From Penelope pileata (lineage: Eukaryota; Chordata; Aves; Galliformes; Cracidae): a DNA stretch of 64,000 nucleotides. Positions 39,380 to 50,735 of this stretch are shown in pieces (position 1 is the first letter of the stretch; each line of letters starts with the position of its first letter). The DNA lies in contig WBMW01003829.1 in the NCBI GenBank assembly GCA_013396635.1, positions 588,212-652,211 of the forward strand, in the 5' to 3' direction. Position numbers and translations under genes: made by a program. The notes under the pieces were generated by a model that was not told where the DNA came from, searched no databases, and saw only the letters and a list, made by a program, of their open reading frames with translations.

Positions 39380-40410
39380 CCACGCTCACACCCCCTGGAG
39401 CCGGGCGCTGGCAGGGCGTACCATGCATTGCTGCCTCTCCTCTCGGTGGGACAAGCAAAAGAGTCGCTCACCTGTGGTCCCTCGGAGGTGCGATGGGGCG
39501 TTCGCAAGGTCCCGCGGTTGCCTCTCCCAAAGCGGGCCCTTCCCCTGCGCTGCCAAGCGTCTCCTGCCGCCCTTCGGCGAGGCCGCTGCCTCTGTCAGCT
39601 CCCCTGCTCCTGGGGCCAAGGGCTGGCCGTGTCCCACTTCCCCAGAGCGCTTTCAGGAAGCCAACTGCGGGCGCTGGCGGCCAGAGGTGGGCCCGTCCCA
39701 CGGCGCTGCCCCGCAGCAGCTTGCGCCGCGCTCCCCCGCGGGCCGTCCCCGGACCGGAGCATGCCTAGACCTCGGCCAGGGGCGCAGGCCCGGCCACTGG
39801 CGGGCAGAGGGCAGCGGCTGTCCGCTGGAGGCCGGTCAGGCCGCGCTCTGCGGGGCTGCTCGCCCGAAGGAGAGCTGCCCGCGGGAAGGCCCGGCCCGGT
39901 CCCGCGGCGGCGCCGCCGCTCCCGCGCCCCGAGACCGGCAGNNNNNNNNNNNNNNNNNNNNNNNNNNNNNNNNNNNNNNNNNNNNNNNNNNNNNNNNNNN
40001 NNNNNNNNNNNNNNNNNNNNNNNNNNNNNNNNNNNNNNNNNNNNNNNNNNNNNNNNNNNNNNNNNNNNNNNNNNNNNNNNNNNNNNNNNNNNNNNNNNNN
40101 NNNNNNNNNNNNNNNNNNNNNNNNNNNNNNNNNNNNNNNNNNNNNNNNNNNNNNNNNNNNNNNNNNNNNNNNNNNNNNNNNNNNNNNNNTGGCGGCGGCG
40201 GGGCGGGGGCTGGCGGCCGCTGGGCTCGGCCGGGTCCTGCCTGGGGCGGCCGTCGCCCCACGGGGTGCTGCTGGAGCGCCAAAACTACGTGCCCAAACTT
40301 TCTGCAAAGATTGAAGTCGCCTCCGCGCCCACGTCCCTCGGCTGGCGCGAGCGGTGCTAAGCTGGCTGCTGTCGCGAGTGTCCTCCCCTCGTGCCTTCCT
40401 TGTTGCATTC
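39380..40410 (+). promoter_or_regulatory. PLCB1: CpG island, presumed PLCB1 promoter
   Basis: Base composition changes abruptly from AT-rich flanks to GC-rich sequence dense in CpG, starting near 39380 and fading after about 40410. It is the only large CpG island in the window. An Sp1-type GC box (ggggcggggg, 40200-40209) sits just after the assembly gap, and no TATA box is evident. It lies 10 kb upstream of PLCB1 exon 2 on the same strand, which is the expected place for the housekeeping-style promoter and exon 1. Strand is inferred from the gene; a divergent transcript cannot be excluded. The exact transcription start cannot be read because the core is masked by Ns. Confidence 0.8.
39942..40189. 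other. Assembly gap (248 N) in CpG island, probably hiding PLCB1 exon 1
   Basis: There are 248 consecutive Ns flanked by extremely GC-rich sequence on both sides, a typical sequencing dropout. PLCB1 exon 1 should encode about 33 residues ending in a KWDD-like motif directly before a GT donor. No such reading frame with a donor is visible in the sequenced parts of the island or elsewhere in the window. About 100 coding bases plus some 5'UTR would fit in a gap of this size. That exon 1 lies here is inference; the gap length may also be a placeholder. Long reading frames that appear to cross the gap are artefacts of unknown codons. Confidence 0.6.
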
Positions 40411-40650
40411 TGTGCGTTTCCATCTCCGTGGCTGTAATGCGATTCTTTCAACCTGTTCTCTCGCTTTCTCCATCTCCTGTTTCTGCCTCTCAGTCCCTCT
40501 CCTTCCTCTTGGCCTCTGCCCTTCCCATCGTCTTCCCGAGGCTGGCGGGGCTGCCGAGCTCCGGGCACTTGTCCCTCCGCTCAGTTCTTGCCCTCCTGCC
40601 CCGCTTCCTTCCCCTGCAGAAGGCACTCTCCTCCCTTGGTTCTCTGGGAC
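40411..40650 (+). other. Pyrimidine-rich 3' shoulder of the CpG island
   Basis: The + strand is mostly C and T here (ctctcgctttctccatctcc, then ccctctccttcctcttgg). This is a strong strand asymmetry just downstream of the presumed start site. Open frames across it are compositional. It may belong to the beginning of intron 1. Confidence 0.6.
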
Positions 40651-41344
40651 ACTAGAGCTGCCTCAGTCACCCCTGCTCTCCCCTTGCTGCTTGCTGGCAC
40701 TTCTCACTTGTGCTGCCTCGTGTAGAGCAGCAGGGCTTTCACCCCCCCATCAGTGGGGCAGCTGTGGTGTCTTCCCTTGCCTGCTGTGCCCAGGACCCTT
40801 TCAGAGAACAGTGGCTTTTCTCTGTTCAGCTTTCTCCTTGCCACACTATGAGAGTTACAATGCTGTGCAGTGGAAAAGGAAGGCAGAAGGGATGGGTCTC
40901 CTGCTAGCGCTGCTCTCCCAGCACTGTGCCTACAGCATGACACTGGGTGTTTGTGCCCCAGTTACGGCGAAGTAGCGGGTGCCCCACGGTCTGGCTGCAA
41001 CTGCTGTCTAGGGATGGAGGAGCACAGCGAGGGCGGAGGAGTGGCTGAGAAGGAAACCAGGCATGCTGGGCAGCTGGAATGTCAGAAGTGTTGAAGTTAA
41101 CTTGAGAGCCATAACACAGCTCTCACGTTTTTTCTGTGTGTTTGGCTGTGTTGGACCCATGTGCAGCAGCGACTGGAGGGACATCAGAGAGGGAGGAGAA
41201 GGAGCAGTTCATGTGTCCAATGTCTTGTCCCATTCTGTGTTGCTATTTTGCCTTTGCTGCCAGCCTGTCTGGCAGCCAAATGTGGGAGCCTGACCTCTGT
41301 AAACCTGTGGTAAATGCTCTCAAGGAAGGAAAAAATACGCACAA

Positions 41345-41372
41345 ACACACACACACACAAAAAACAAAAAAA
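41345..41372 (+). repeat. AC microsatellite with A-rich tail
   Basis: Seven AC units plus A (41345-41359) run into aaaaaacaaaaaaac. It lies in presumed PLCB1 intron 1 and would be length-variable between individuals. Confidence 0.85.
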
Positions 41373-42775
41373 CTGTAGTGTGGAATTTCATTAACAATGT
41401 GAAGCTAATGCCTTTCTAATAAACTCAGCAACCTGAGCTTGTCCACAGTAACGAACAGTGGCTTGACACAGGCTGTGGTTGTTCAGAAGATAGATGGAAA
41501 CTAGGCTTGAATGACTTGCCTGGTAGTCAGAAAGACAGGGTGTTTCCCTTGGGTCAGTTTTCTCGTATAGGCAACATAGCCTCGGCCTTGCCATTGCACT
41601 GTTGTTTTATTTCTGGTAAGCTACCAAGAAATTCACACAGATACATGCAGAGGTTATGTTAGAGGTGATTTGTGTCTCCAGACTGGGAGCCCAAGCAAGC
41701 AGGCAACAGTTAAGTGTGTGTAAGTGCTATCTCCAGAGCACTGTACTGCATACATAGGACTTGAAGGAGGTGTTGTCCGTGCGCAGTGGGTGCTTGGTGG
41801 CTGGTCTATGTGCCATAGGCTGAATGGAAGGAGATCTTCAATTTTAAATGTAAATGTTGCAGTGATAAAACAGGGCTAGGAATCTGGCAAAAGGTGTACA
41901 ACTTGGGCTCAAGACATACCGAGACCCGTGGGTATTACCTGGAATGTGTGAAAGGAGTCCTGTTGTGTTCAGGGAGTGATTTTTGTGAGCTAATTCAGGG
42001 AGCCTATAGAAGTTGGTGTGTATGGAGCCATGCCTTCGTGATGCAGGATGCTTGCATTAACTCGTTACTGACCATGTAAAGCGTGTATACGCATGCATAT
42101 CGCCCTCCCTGTCCCCTTGCCTCTTACCCGTGGTATTTTGTCTCAGCAGTGGAAGCCTCACAAAATCAAAGACTTTGAGGGAAATTTATCTCCTTTGGCA
42201 TTCTGGTTATGAGGAGGTCTTTAGATGAATGCATGTTCAGTGACTTTGCAAAGTGTCCGTCATTAAGTAGCCAGTAACTACTTCAGAATTTGTTTTCTAT
42301 CAAATTAATCTGCTTGAAGAGTTTTAAAAAATTATGATCATTAATCTGAACCTCTGTGGTCTGTCGTGTAAATACACGTGTGAGCTCTCAGCGGAACAAC
42401 AGGCTGCAATGAGAAATAGTGAACTACAAAATGTAACAGCAAAATAGAATTGACTGTAATGAGTACTTTGGCTCTGTTGTGCTAACAGGGCTGGTCAGAG
42501 GAGCTGGGCTCACATACTGATGTTTGTTATTCAGCATTTTGTATTTATTGTTTTTCAGTAAGAGCTGGAGTTCGGTTCTTCTGCGTTCCTCTTGGAGGCA
42601 TTCCCTTTAGGACAGTTTTCTACTGTTTTATTCTGCAGTTTAAAGATGGCTCTATTGACTTTTCCTCTCTTTTTCTAAAGCAAAGGAGTGTTCTTGGTCA
42701 ATTCCTTTGACTTGTACCAAGTTTCAGGCCAGTGCAAAATTTTTTCAGCTGAGTTAAATCACTGAAAAATAATGC

Positions 42776-42812
42776 TTTTTTTTTTTTAATATTAAAAAAA
42801 AAAAAAAAAGCN
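42776..42812 (+). repeat. T12-AATATT-A16 inverted homopolymer with ambiguous base
   Basis: A T run (42776-42787), the palindrome aatatt and an A run (42794-42809) form a near-perfect inverted repeat. It is followed by cN, with the single N at 42812. The N marks uncertain base calling beside the homopolymer. Confidence 0.85.
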
Positions 42813-43683
42813 GATTTGAACCAGGACATGAGAGGCGTGTAAGGAATTTCATGGTGTATAGAGTACGAGTTGTTAAAGAATGTGTTTAGTAGCTTTTTGA
42901 AGGGTGCTGCAGGGTGCTGTGCAGAAGCATCTGACAAAAGCAGCAGTCATGCAGACTTGGGAACAGATCCACCCATGGACACCCCATCCCGAGCCTCTGG
43001 TAGCTCTGAGCCTGATCGGTAGCTGAGGCTGGCAACACGCAAATGTGGTCGTGACATGGTTATATGGGTGTCCCCTCTGAGGAAGAGCAGGGAGGTGTGC
43101 CGCATACGGCATAGGAACCTCATCCAGTGCCTACATCCCCTCCTACTTCCCCCAAGTGTGATGATAATCCACTTAGTGAGAGAAGAGCCTTGTCTGGGCT
43201 TTGCTGAAATCCTGGCAGGAGAGAGGAAGAGCTTACATCAGCCGCTCCAGATCAGATACAGGCAGGTGGGAGGCTTGAGATTGAAAATGGTCTGAAGAGG
43301 AAATGCAGCTTCTACACTGTAAAAGCATTAGAGTCAATTAAAAAGTTTTGAGTTTGCAATTCAAGTCATATTTTTGTGCATTGGGATTGGCCATAATATC
43401 ACTTACATTCAGCCATGCAATACCTACTGGAGTCTCTACACAAATTCAGTTTGGGATCAGAATGTAAAACACTAAAACTGATGATTTTTATCCTCTTAGT
43501 TTGCTTTTCCTTACACTGTTTCTCTTTTAATCTGTAGCAGTCTTACAGTCAGGAAAAAACCTTTCTGGAGTTAATTCTTGTTCTTGATATTTGAATCGGA
43601 TTCACAAGGTGCTGAACAGAGACAGCTGAAGTTTGAATGAGCAGAAGACAAGTTACCAGTCGCATGGGGCTTCTAGGGGATGC

Positions 43684-43696
43684 GTGTGTGTGTGTG
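43684..43696 (+). repeat. Short TG microsatellite
   Basis: Six and a half GT units are followed 23 bases later by a direct duplication of gcttcttcatgct (43719-43731 and 43734-43746; period 15). Confidence 0.8.
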
Positions 43697-44478
43697 GTTT
43701 GAAGAATCAGTTTGCTGAGCTTCTTCATGCTATGCTTCTTCATGCTGCCTTCACTTGGATTTTTATAACTCCTCCTTCTTTGCTACTGTGAAGAGGCAGT
43801 GAGTTTTCTAAGTGCTGGTCTGGTCTTTGAACAGATGTGCTCTGGTATTCCTGGAGAGAAACAACATCTATATGAGATCTTGAAGAAGGGCTGGCTTGAT
43901 CCATTCAACTGTAGTGAAACCACAGGTTATAATAGCTGTTCCTAATGAGTTTTAAAACAGTGTAAAACAATAGCAAGGATGCAATTAAGTCTATGGGTGA
44001 AGCTTTTCTGTAGGGGGTTCGATTTAATGTGGGTGAGTATGTTGCTATCTGAGGAGATAATGAAACCTGAGCATAAAGGACTTTCCTCAGCACTGATCTG
44101 AATGAAGTCCGAAGGGGCTGAAACCTGCCTTGGCTCTGTCATTTTTTTTTTTTTTCTTCTTTTGCTTTGGCCTGCAGTGAGAACAAGATGGGTATAACTG
44201 AGTTAACAAAGAGCTCAGCAGCCCCAGCACAGCTGAAGCGGTGTTTTCTGAAAGCAGTAATGGGCATACTGAAGCAAGTTAACATGATGGTGTATATTCA
44301 AAAATAGGTTTCTTTTTAGCCCTTGCTTAAGGGCTTTCTTATCTTCCCTGGTGATAATATGTACTTTGCATAAAGATTTTGACTGGTTTCTCTGTGGCTT
44401 ATGCTGTTTACTTTTAATTGCCAGTTAACTATTCCAGTGAGGTAATGTAACACTATCTAAACTGAGGGACATGGTTTC

Positions 44479-44509
<31 letters not shown>
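44479..44509. repeat. T16-A15 perfect homopolymer palindrome
   Basis: Sixteen T are followed immediately by fifteen A. It is the longest perfect self-complementary tract in the window and lies in presumed intron 1. Such tracts exclude nucleosomes and are prone to replication slippage. Confidence 0.9.
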
Positions 44510-44511
<2 letters not shown>

Positions 44512-47500
44512 AACTCTTTAGTTACTGGAAGGTAGTATTGGCTAGTGGCTACAGCAGCAGGTGTTCCAGGGGGAAGCAAAAATGAGCCCAGGTCTTTATG
44601 TTCTGTTCTAATCCCTTGCTTCTCTTAGAACGCTTCTTTGTCTTTAGAAATGTTTTTGAGCTCAGATGATGAGTGCTATGGCGAGTTTTCAGGCTTTATT
44701 TGTTCAGAATCTTTTAAAGAAGATTATCAAGAGGATGAGATACATCTCCTTTAAACTTTCAAGTAAGTGTAACACCCAGGTGTCATTAAGGATAAGCTGA
44801 GAACAAACAACAGAAAGAAGACTGGAAATGTTCAGGAGTGGTTTAAGTTCTTAATGCTCATATAGCTTTTTTTTCTTGTATTTTTTAAAAAAACTCAGCA
44901 TGAGTCTGTCACTGCAACGTGTTACTGAGGCTGTGAAAAATAAGCAACCATTGTTCTGTGTATTTAAAACTAAAACAATAAGCTGAAAACAGTTTATTTT
45001 TTCTGAGTGTTTTCAGTCTGGAAGGAAGAAGTTAGTCAAACATCTTAGATTTTTGTCATTTGTTTTTCCTTTCTTTGTTGCTAATCTTCGTGTAGTAAAC
45101 AAGCATTGTGCTACCTGAAATATTTAACCTAAACAAATAGAAGTTGTGGTTTGGGTTGTTTGCATCGTGGGCAAGCTAGTATCAGATTGAGTTTATAATT
45201 TTTCAGCAGTTAACATTTGGTAAAGTGGGGAACACCTCACTGGCAGAGTGGCTAGATGCTTACCTCGGGAGGTCTGGGAAAGACCCGACATGGGTTGAGC
45301 TGCAGATACAATCTGTTACTGTAGCGTCTGAGCTCTGGGAGTGTTGGTAGGTGTTAAGGAAAGTGAAAATCAGAACACAGCTCTTACATGAGCCCTGTGT
45401 GAAAGGAGAGTTAACAGTGAATAGCAGCTGTGTGCTGTATGCATGCTGTATGTATTCTTCACCTCAATGTTTGAGTGCTCCAGACTTTTTCATTAAAAAA
45501 GGCTGTGGTGAAATAAACTTTAATCATTATGGAGTCTTTTATGTGTTATTAAGTAAATGCTTCATAAGCACCTCTTAATCTATTTTCACAAGAACCATTA
45601 GATGACAAAATGTGTTCCCAATTGTACTGTTTTAGGTTCAAAAAAATAGTCCAACATTAAGAACTACTAATTTTTAATCTGTGATTAGATACCTTGGACC
45701 TAATTTCCAGACTGCATCGCACCATACAGTCAGATGTTCAGAATGTCTCCCCGGTGACTTCAGATGGGTTTGGTCTCGGCATCTCTAAAACTTGGATAAT
45801 GAAATGTGGAAACACAGTTCTGGTTTTCCCTCAATCAGAACACAGCATTTCTGCCTATGAACGGTTTGGTTTAAATGACTTGCTTATCATCACATAAGAG
45901 CTGTCTGGCAGCGATAGTATCTTCCCAGTTGACATTAAGTTAAAATATATTTCTTTATTCCTTTCTTTTGGGCTGCATAATTTATAGCACCTACAACAGA
46001 TAAGGACAAATAGAGACTACATGAAATAGGGCTGTAATTAGCCCAATGGACACCACGAGAAGAGGCAGGGTTGTCTGCTTCTGAGAAACAAACCCTGCTT
46101 GAGGTAGCTCTTAAGATTGCAGGAAGCTAGTCTTAATTACCAGAATGATGACTTCTGTCGTGCGGTACCATCAGCACAGTTGCTTCAGGGTTCAACCACT
46201 CTACTGATGAATAGTATTTCATTTCCCTGCATGTTCCTGTTCAACAGGTGGGATTTCAGTTTACAAGTCCTGACTTTCATTTTCAATCCTACTTCAGCAC
46301 TCGATTTCAGCTCACATTTCCTGTCCTGCTTCCAACCTCCAGCTCTTGCTTCACCCTCTCCAGCTTTCCCTTTTAGCAGTCTTTTCCTTTACAAGGAAAC
46401 CAGGGGGTGGGCAGTTTCTCCCTTTCTCCTTTGTAGTTCAGCTGTCAGACTAAAGAAGGAAATTGTCAGGGTTAGCAAGGCAGTGCCACGAGCCCCATCT
46501 GTAGTAAGAGTGGATGATAAAAGTCAGTCTGCTTTTCTTGTAAAGATCTGTTGATAGGGATTTTGACAACAACTGTTTATAGGCAACATTATCAGTATCT
46601 GCATGATTTATTAAAACACTCATCTGTCTTGTGATCTTGCAGTTGACAAGATACATGTAGAATTTAATTCCCTTGTAAACCACTTGTAGAATCCATTGGA
46701 AACTTCTCATTTATGATGAGATTGATTCAATATTTGCATTACAGATACACTAGTGACGTTCTTTGATCACTTTAATGCTGATTTGTGCTTGGCAGAAAAC
46801 AAAGTGGCACTAGCATGTGCCTCTGCCTTAGTGCATAATGAATGAAGTACAGAGAGTTCTTGGTCAGTAATATGAAAATGGAGGTGGCACTTTTTGCTCG
46901 CTGATGTTGGATGTGGCTTACAGGGGCCATCCCTAAAATTAGACCTTGATCAGTTAGTTGCCTGACAGGCACTTTATTGCATGTTTGCATGTTAATCTTT
47001 CATGCCAGTGTTCTGCTCTGCCTGGTAGGTAAGTATCCCAGAGCTCTCTGTCATTTTGAAACCTCTTTGTTTAAAAGTATAAAATAAAGCGTGTTGCTAT
47101 TGCAGGGTCTGAGGCTGTGCAGCCAGTTAGGAGGCAGCTGAATGGAATAAGTGTACAACAAACCGCATTATCCGTTTGAGACTGTGAAATTGGAGGAAGG
47201 TAGAGAACTTGCCCTGAGTCAACAAATAAAAATTAGGGTGCCTGTAAAGGTCAAATTAAAAGCTCTTGTAAAAAATTTCTCACTTGAATTCAGGGTGGTG
47301 CAATATGCAGCACAGTGGGACTGTCAAGATAGGACCACGGAAATCTTTCTCTTCAAGGAATTTTCAGTGGCAATCAACCTGAAACCAAGCCCCTGCTTGG
47401 CAGAAGCACACGTGGGTGGCATTTAAAAAAACCCTGCAATCATTTTTACTGACTACGATGCTCTGCTTTTCTCTTCTCTGATCGCATTTGGTTCTTGCCT

Positions 47501-49037
47501 TGGTTACTTCCTGCTTTCTTCCTTGTATACTTGCAAGCATCACAAGAACCTGGTGCCCCTACCCAAAGGGCTTCGTGCTTTGTTGGCATCCAGATGATCT
47601 GTGTGCCCTCTGGACATACACATGTGTTAACTTCCAAAACAGACAGTTTTAGAGATGTATAATACTACCTTTTTTTTTTTTCCCTTCCCCGTTTTCCTTC
47701 TGTTTTATTTTCATATTCTGGATCTGAATGAGTTAGGGAAGGAATGAACCTCTGCTCCTTATCCTCCTTATCTGTCTGTCCTTAACAGTGTCCCCCCCCA
47801 CCTTTCTTTATCTGTTACAGCTCTAGAGGGTAGAGGGCTGAGAGGCAGTGCAGATCACTTGTCTGTGTTACCCTCCTCTGCAGAGGCATGTGTCATTGGT
47901 AACTGTTCAGGGGAGCGACGAGACAGGTCAGCTATTGGGGTGGGGAAATACAATTACTGGGCTTCAGGATACTGTCTTGAGTGGCTGCAGGTGTGTCTTC
48001 TGGGTAATAAACCGCATTTCTTCCCATGTAGTAGAATGTTTTTGTAAATAAGTATACCAGACAATTGTCATTTGAATCAAGTTTCTAATTCAGAACCTTT
48101 AACCTCTCTTATCTCATGTAAAGTGTATAAAGCTTTTTTCCGTGTACCTTGTTGATTGTTGCCTATAAAAGCCCCAGGCCTCTTCCATGTGATGAGGGAT
48201 GCTGCATTCATATGGACTGGGCAGCACAGCTTGCAGGGCTGACTGGAGAAGGTTATTTCCATTCTTCTGTTCTCAGAACTAAGTCATCTGGCTCCTGGTG
48301 GCAGGGACTTAGGGAACTTAGCAGTTATCTTTTAAAATACATAAAGCATTCTGCACATGACTTTTATTGCTGCTGTTAGCTGTGTGGAAGGCTTCCGAGG
48401 ACTTATGTACACAAAGTCACATGTACAAAGTTATCCTCTGATCCTGTGTTTGTGTAGTGTGACAGTGAGGTTCTTGCGTTCATCAACGTGTTGTGCTCTG
48501 CTGAATGGCAGAGTAGCGTGGCTAATTTAGAGAACAGGCGTAATGTATGGCTGCTTTTTTTTTTCTCTTTAAGATTAAAATCTTCCTGAAGCACAGTGGA
48601 TCTTACATTAACTCAGCATTATCATTTTCATGATGAAGTTTCCTTTATGTCACCTAAAAGATACTAAGGCTCTTTCCCCAACCCCCACTTTTTTGAGTCT
48701 GATTATAGTGAAAGCCTTACAGCCCACGTCTAGGGAAGTATTACTTTGACAGCTATATGTCATCAGCACAGCCAAATCCAAACAGCTTTGGGGCTGAAGC
48801 AGCTGATTTGAAACGGTTAACCACCACAACTGATTAATCTTAGACATAATCTCTTCATGCCTGTCTGTTTCCCATCGCTTCCTGCTATTTCTGCCTGTCT
48901 CCCCACCCCTGGGTGTATGTCTCATCCCTTTGCAGAAGGATACTTAGAGTCTTATTCTTTCCTTATTTTACATGGTTATGCATAGGCTGCATGGAACATA
49001 ATGAAATAGGCTGAAAAAGGAGAGCTGTCTCAGAACA

Positions 49038-49204
49038 GCGTCGGTAGTGCTATGTGCAGAGCTCTGATCCCAGCTGGGACGTTCCCATAGCACCGATTGG
49101 CATGGGGACAGCTGTGATTGTTCCCAGCCTCGGAGAGCTCACGTGGAGCCCCATGGGCTCTCACTGTACCTGTGGCACAGTTAGTCCTCAGCCCAGATCT
49201 TCCG
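49038..49204. promoter_or_regulatory. CpG-enriched patch with E-box upstream of exon 2
   Basis: Seven CpGs in about 170 bases, an inverted CCAAT (attgg, 49095-49099) and a perfect E-box cacgtg (49140-49145) lie 1.5 kb upstream of PLCB1 exon 2. The density is moderate. It is offered as a candidate regulatory element, with no direct evidence of activity. Confidence 0.25.
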
Positions 49205-50629
49205 GTGACAAAGGAGATATGCATGCACACTTCAGAGTTTGAATTCATATTTCTCTTCCTAGAGTAGAATTTGCATTCTGTTTGTATTTCTCTTGTGCTG
49301 AGAAAAAACTTGCTTGTTTCCTGAGTGCCCGTTGCTGGGAGTGTGTTGCTCCATTGCAGAGGTCTGTACTGAGGCGTAACATGGAGAAGTGTTATCTTTC
49401 TGCCTCAGAAATGGTACTTATTATGTTAGATTTTATTTATGACAGTGTCACCTCCAGCTACTTTATCTGCACTTGAACAAAACAAAACCAAAACAAGCTC
49501 CACCTCCCAAAACAAAACAATACACAACTATGCATAAATGCATTCGATTTTGATTTGAACCTATTAGAGCGTATTTTATTTTTTCTTCTTCTTAAAGAAG
49601 TTTAGACTGACCTCACGCACTGCTGCTTTGGAGATAGGTGGATGCTAAAGCTGTGGAATACCTGTAACGCTTCCACAGAAGTATACCTCCTGCTTGATGA
49701 AGAGTTGTTTAGTCTCATTTCCTGTGGAGATAAGCTCTAAGCTATTCTTGTCACTGCCCATCTTCCTCCTTTTGTCTGTGCTCTCTCTGTAACTTTTTAA
49801 TTGAATTTGGCAAAAAAGGGGGGAGTCTCAAGATAACAACATTTTTACAGTTGTAATGAAAAATGGTAGAGCGATTCCATTAGGACCAGGCTACATGGAT
49901 TTCAATTGCTGTTAGGCACCAGGGAATCCCGGTAGGTGAGGTGTAATGCACACCCAGCTGTGGGAGAGGTGCCAGGTGCCAGTCACAAGGCACATATGTA
50001 GGAAAGCAGGCTTTCTTACTGTTAGTGCTTACAAATGTGCTTGTTTTAAGTGACACAAGCCATGTATCTTACCAGAGTGGACAAGTTTTTAATTGATTTG
50101 GGGGAAGGGAAAGAGAGTATGTATACTTCCACCACCAAAACCCTCAGAGTTATTGTGGCAATAGTGTTCTTTTTTTCTTTGTTTTTAAAGACAGTGATTG
50201 ACAAAAGTCTTGTTGTGGTATGGTAGATACTGTTTCAAGATTTCTAGGCAAATTCAGTCTTTAGATGTTAAATAAAGGTTGTAGACATTCAGCTTTTGTC
50301 TCTATCTAAAGGTTAATTTGGATTCAGATGGGACTTCTGATAACTATGGTGCTTTACTATATGGACTCTAGTTTGACAGTGTGTTAGGTCCATTTTACTC
50401 TGCTTTTAGCTTTTTTGGAATAACTCCATGTATCGATACATTTGGAGTTATTTAGCACTGTCTCCTTAATAATGGAATTACATCATGTCAGAAAATGGAG
50501 ACTAAGCAGGTGATACTAAGTTCTTCTAGTGACGTCTTGCAAGTGATACCTTTGAGGTAGTATCTAGACATTGCAAATTCATTAACATGGGTGGCAAAGC
50601 AGCTAGTGCTTAATTATGTGTTCTGTGTG

Positions 50630-50657
50630 CTGACGTGTTTGTTTATTTTTCTTCTAG
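50630..50657 (+). promoter_or_regulatory. PLCB1: Splice acceptor region of PLCB1 exon 2
   Basis: A ctgac branch-point candidate (A at 50633) lies 24 bases before the AG. It is followed by a nearly pure T/C tract (gtttgtttatttttcttct) and the terminal ag at 50656-50657. Spacing and composition are those of an efficient constitutive acceptor. Confidence 0.8.
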
Positions 50658-50735
50658 GACTCGACTGTTGTGACTCCAATTATTCTCAGAACAGATCCAC
50701 AGGGATTTTTCTTTTACTGGACAGATCAAAATAAG
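50658..50735 (+). CDS. PLCB1: PLCB1 coding exon 2 (phospholipase C beta 1, PH-domain segment)
   Basis: This 78-bp internal exon (26 codons, phase 0 at both ends) encodes a peptide containing TPIILRTDPQGFFFYW followed by TDQNK. From memory this matches the segment after residue 33 of vertebrate PLCB1, with one conservative Val where mammals have Ile. PLCB3 has NGFFLYW here and PLCB4 is quite different, so the paralogue call is firm. Splice signals are strong: a CTGAC branch-point candidate (A at 50633), a T-rich tract, cttctag at 50651-50657, and donor gtaaga from 50736. The protein is a Gq/11-activated, membrane-associated enzyme that hydrolyses PIP2 to IP3 and diacylglycerol. This exon supplies beta strands of the N-terminal PH domain, not the catalytic X/Y barrel. 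The rest of the gene (exon 3 onwards) lies beyond the window. Confidence 0.93.

Larger units (their letters stand above)
40411..50657 (+). other. PLCB1: Presumed PLCB1 intron 1
   Basis: Non-coding sequence lies between the CpG island and exon 2; the 5' boundary is not defined because exon 1 is not visible. The first 240 bases are a pyrimidine-rich shoulder of the island. The remainder is neutral to AT-rich and holds short repeats: an AC tract at 41345-41359, T/A homopolymer inverted repeats at 42776-42809 and 44479-44509, a TG tract at 43684-43696, a 15-bp-period duplication at 43719-43746, a T run at 44142-44155 and a CpG-enriched patch at about 49038-49204. Reading frames here are short and unsupported by splice-site pairs or recognisable protein similarity. 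It ends in a strong acceptor at 50657. Confidence 0.7.

Noticed and set aside
39423..40655. Very long open frames (up to 410 codons) through the CpG island on both strands
   Set aside because: They cross 248 unknown bases and lie in GC-rich DNA where stops are rare. The visible parts are R/P/G/A-rich with no domain, and several frames and both strands are open at once.
45236..45306. tRNA-like stretch (gcagagtggctagatgc ... gacatgggttgagctgc)
   Set aside because: It superficially resembles an A box and part of a B box, but the required ggttcgantcc is absent and no cloverleaf with a 7-bp acceptor stem can be drawn.
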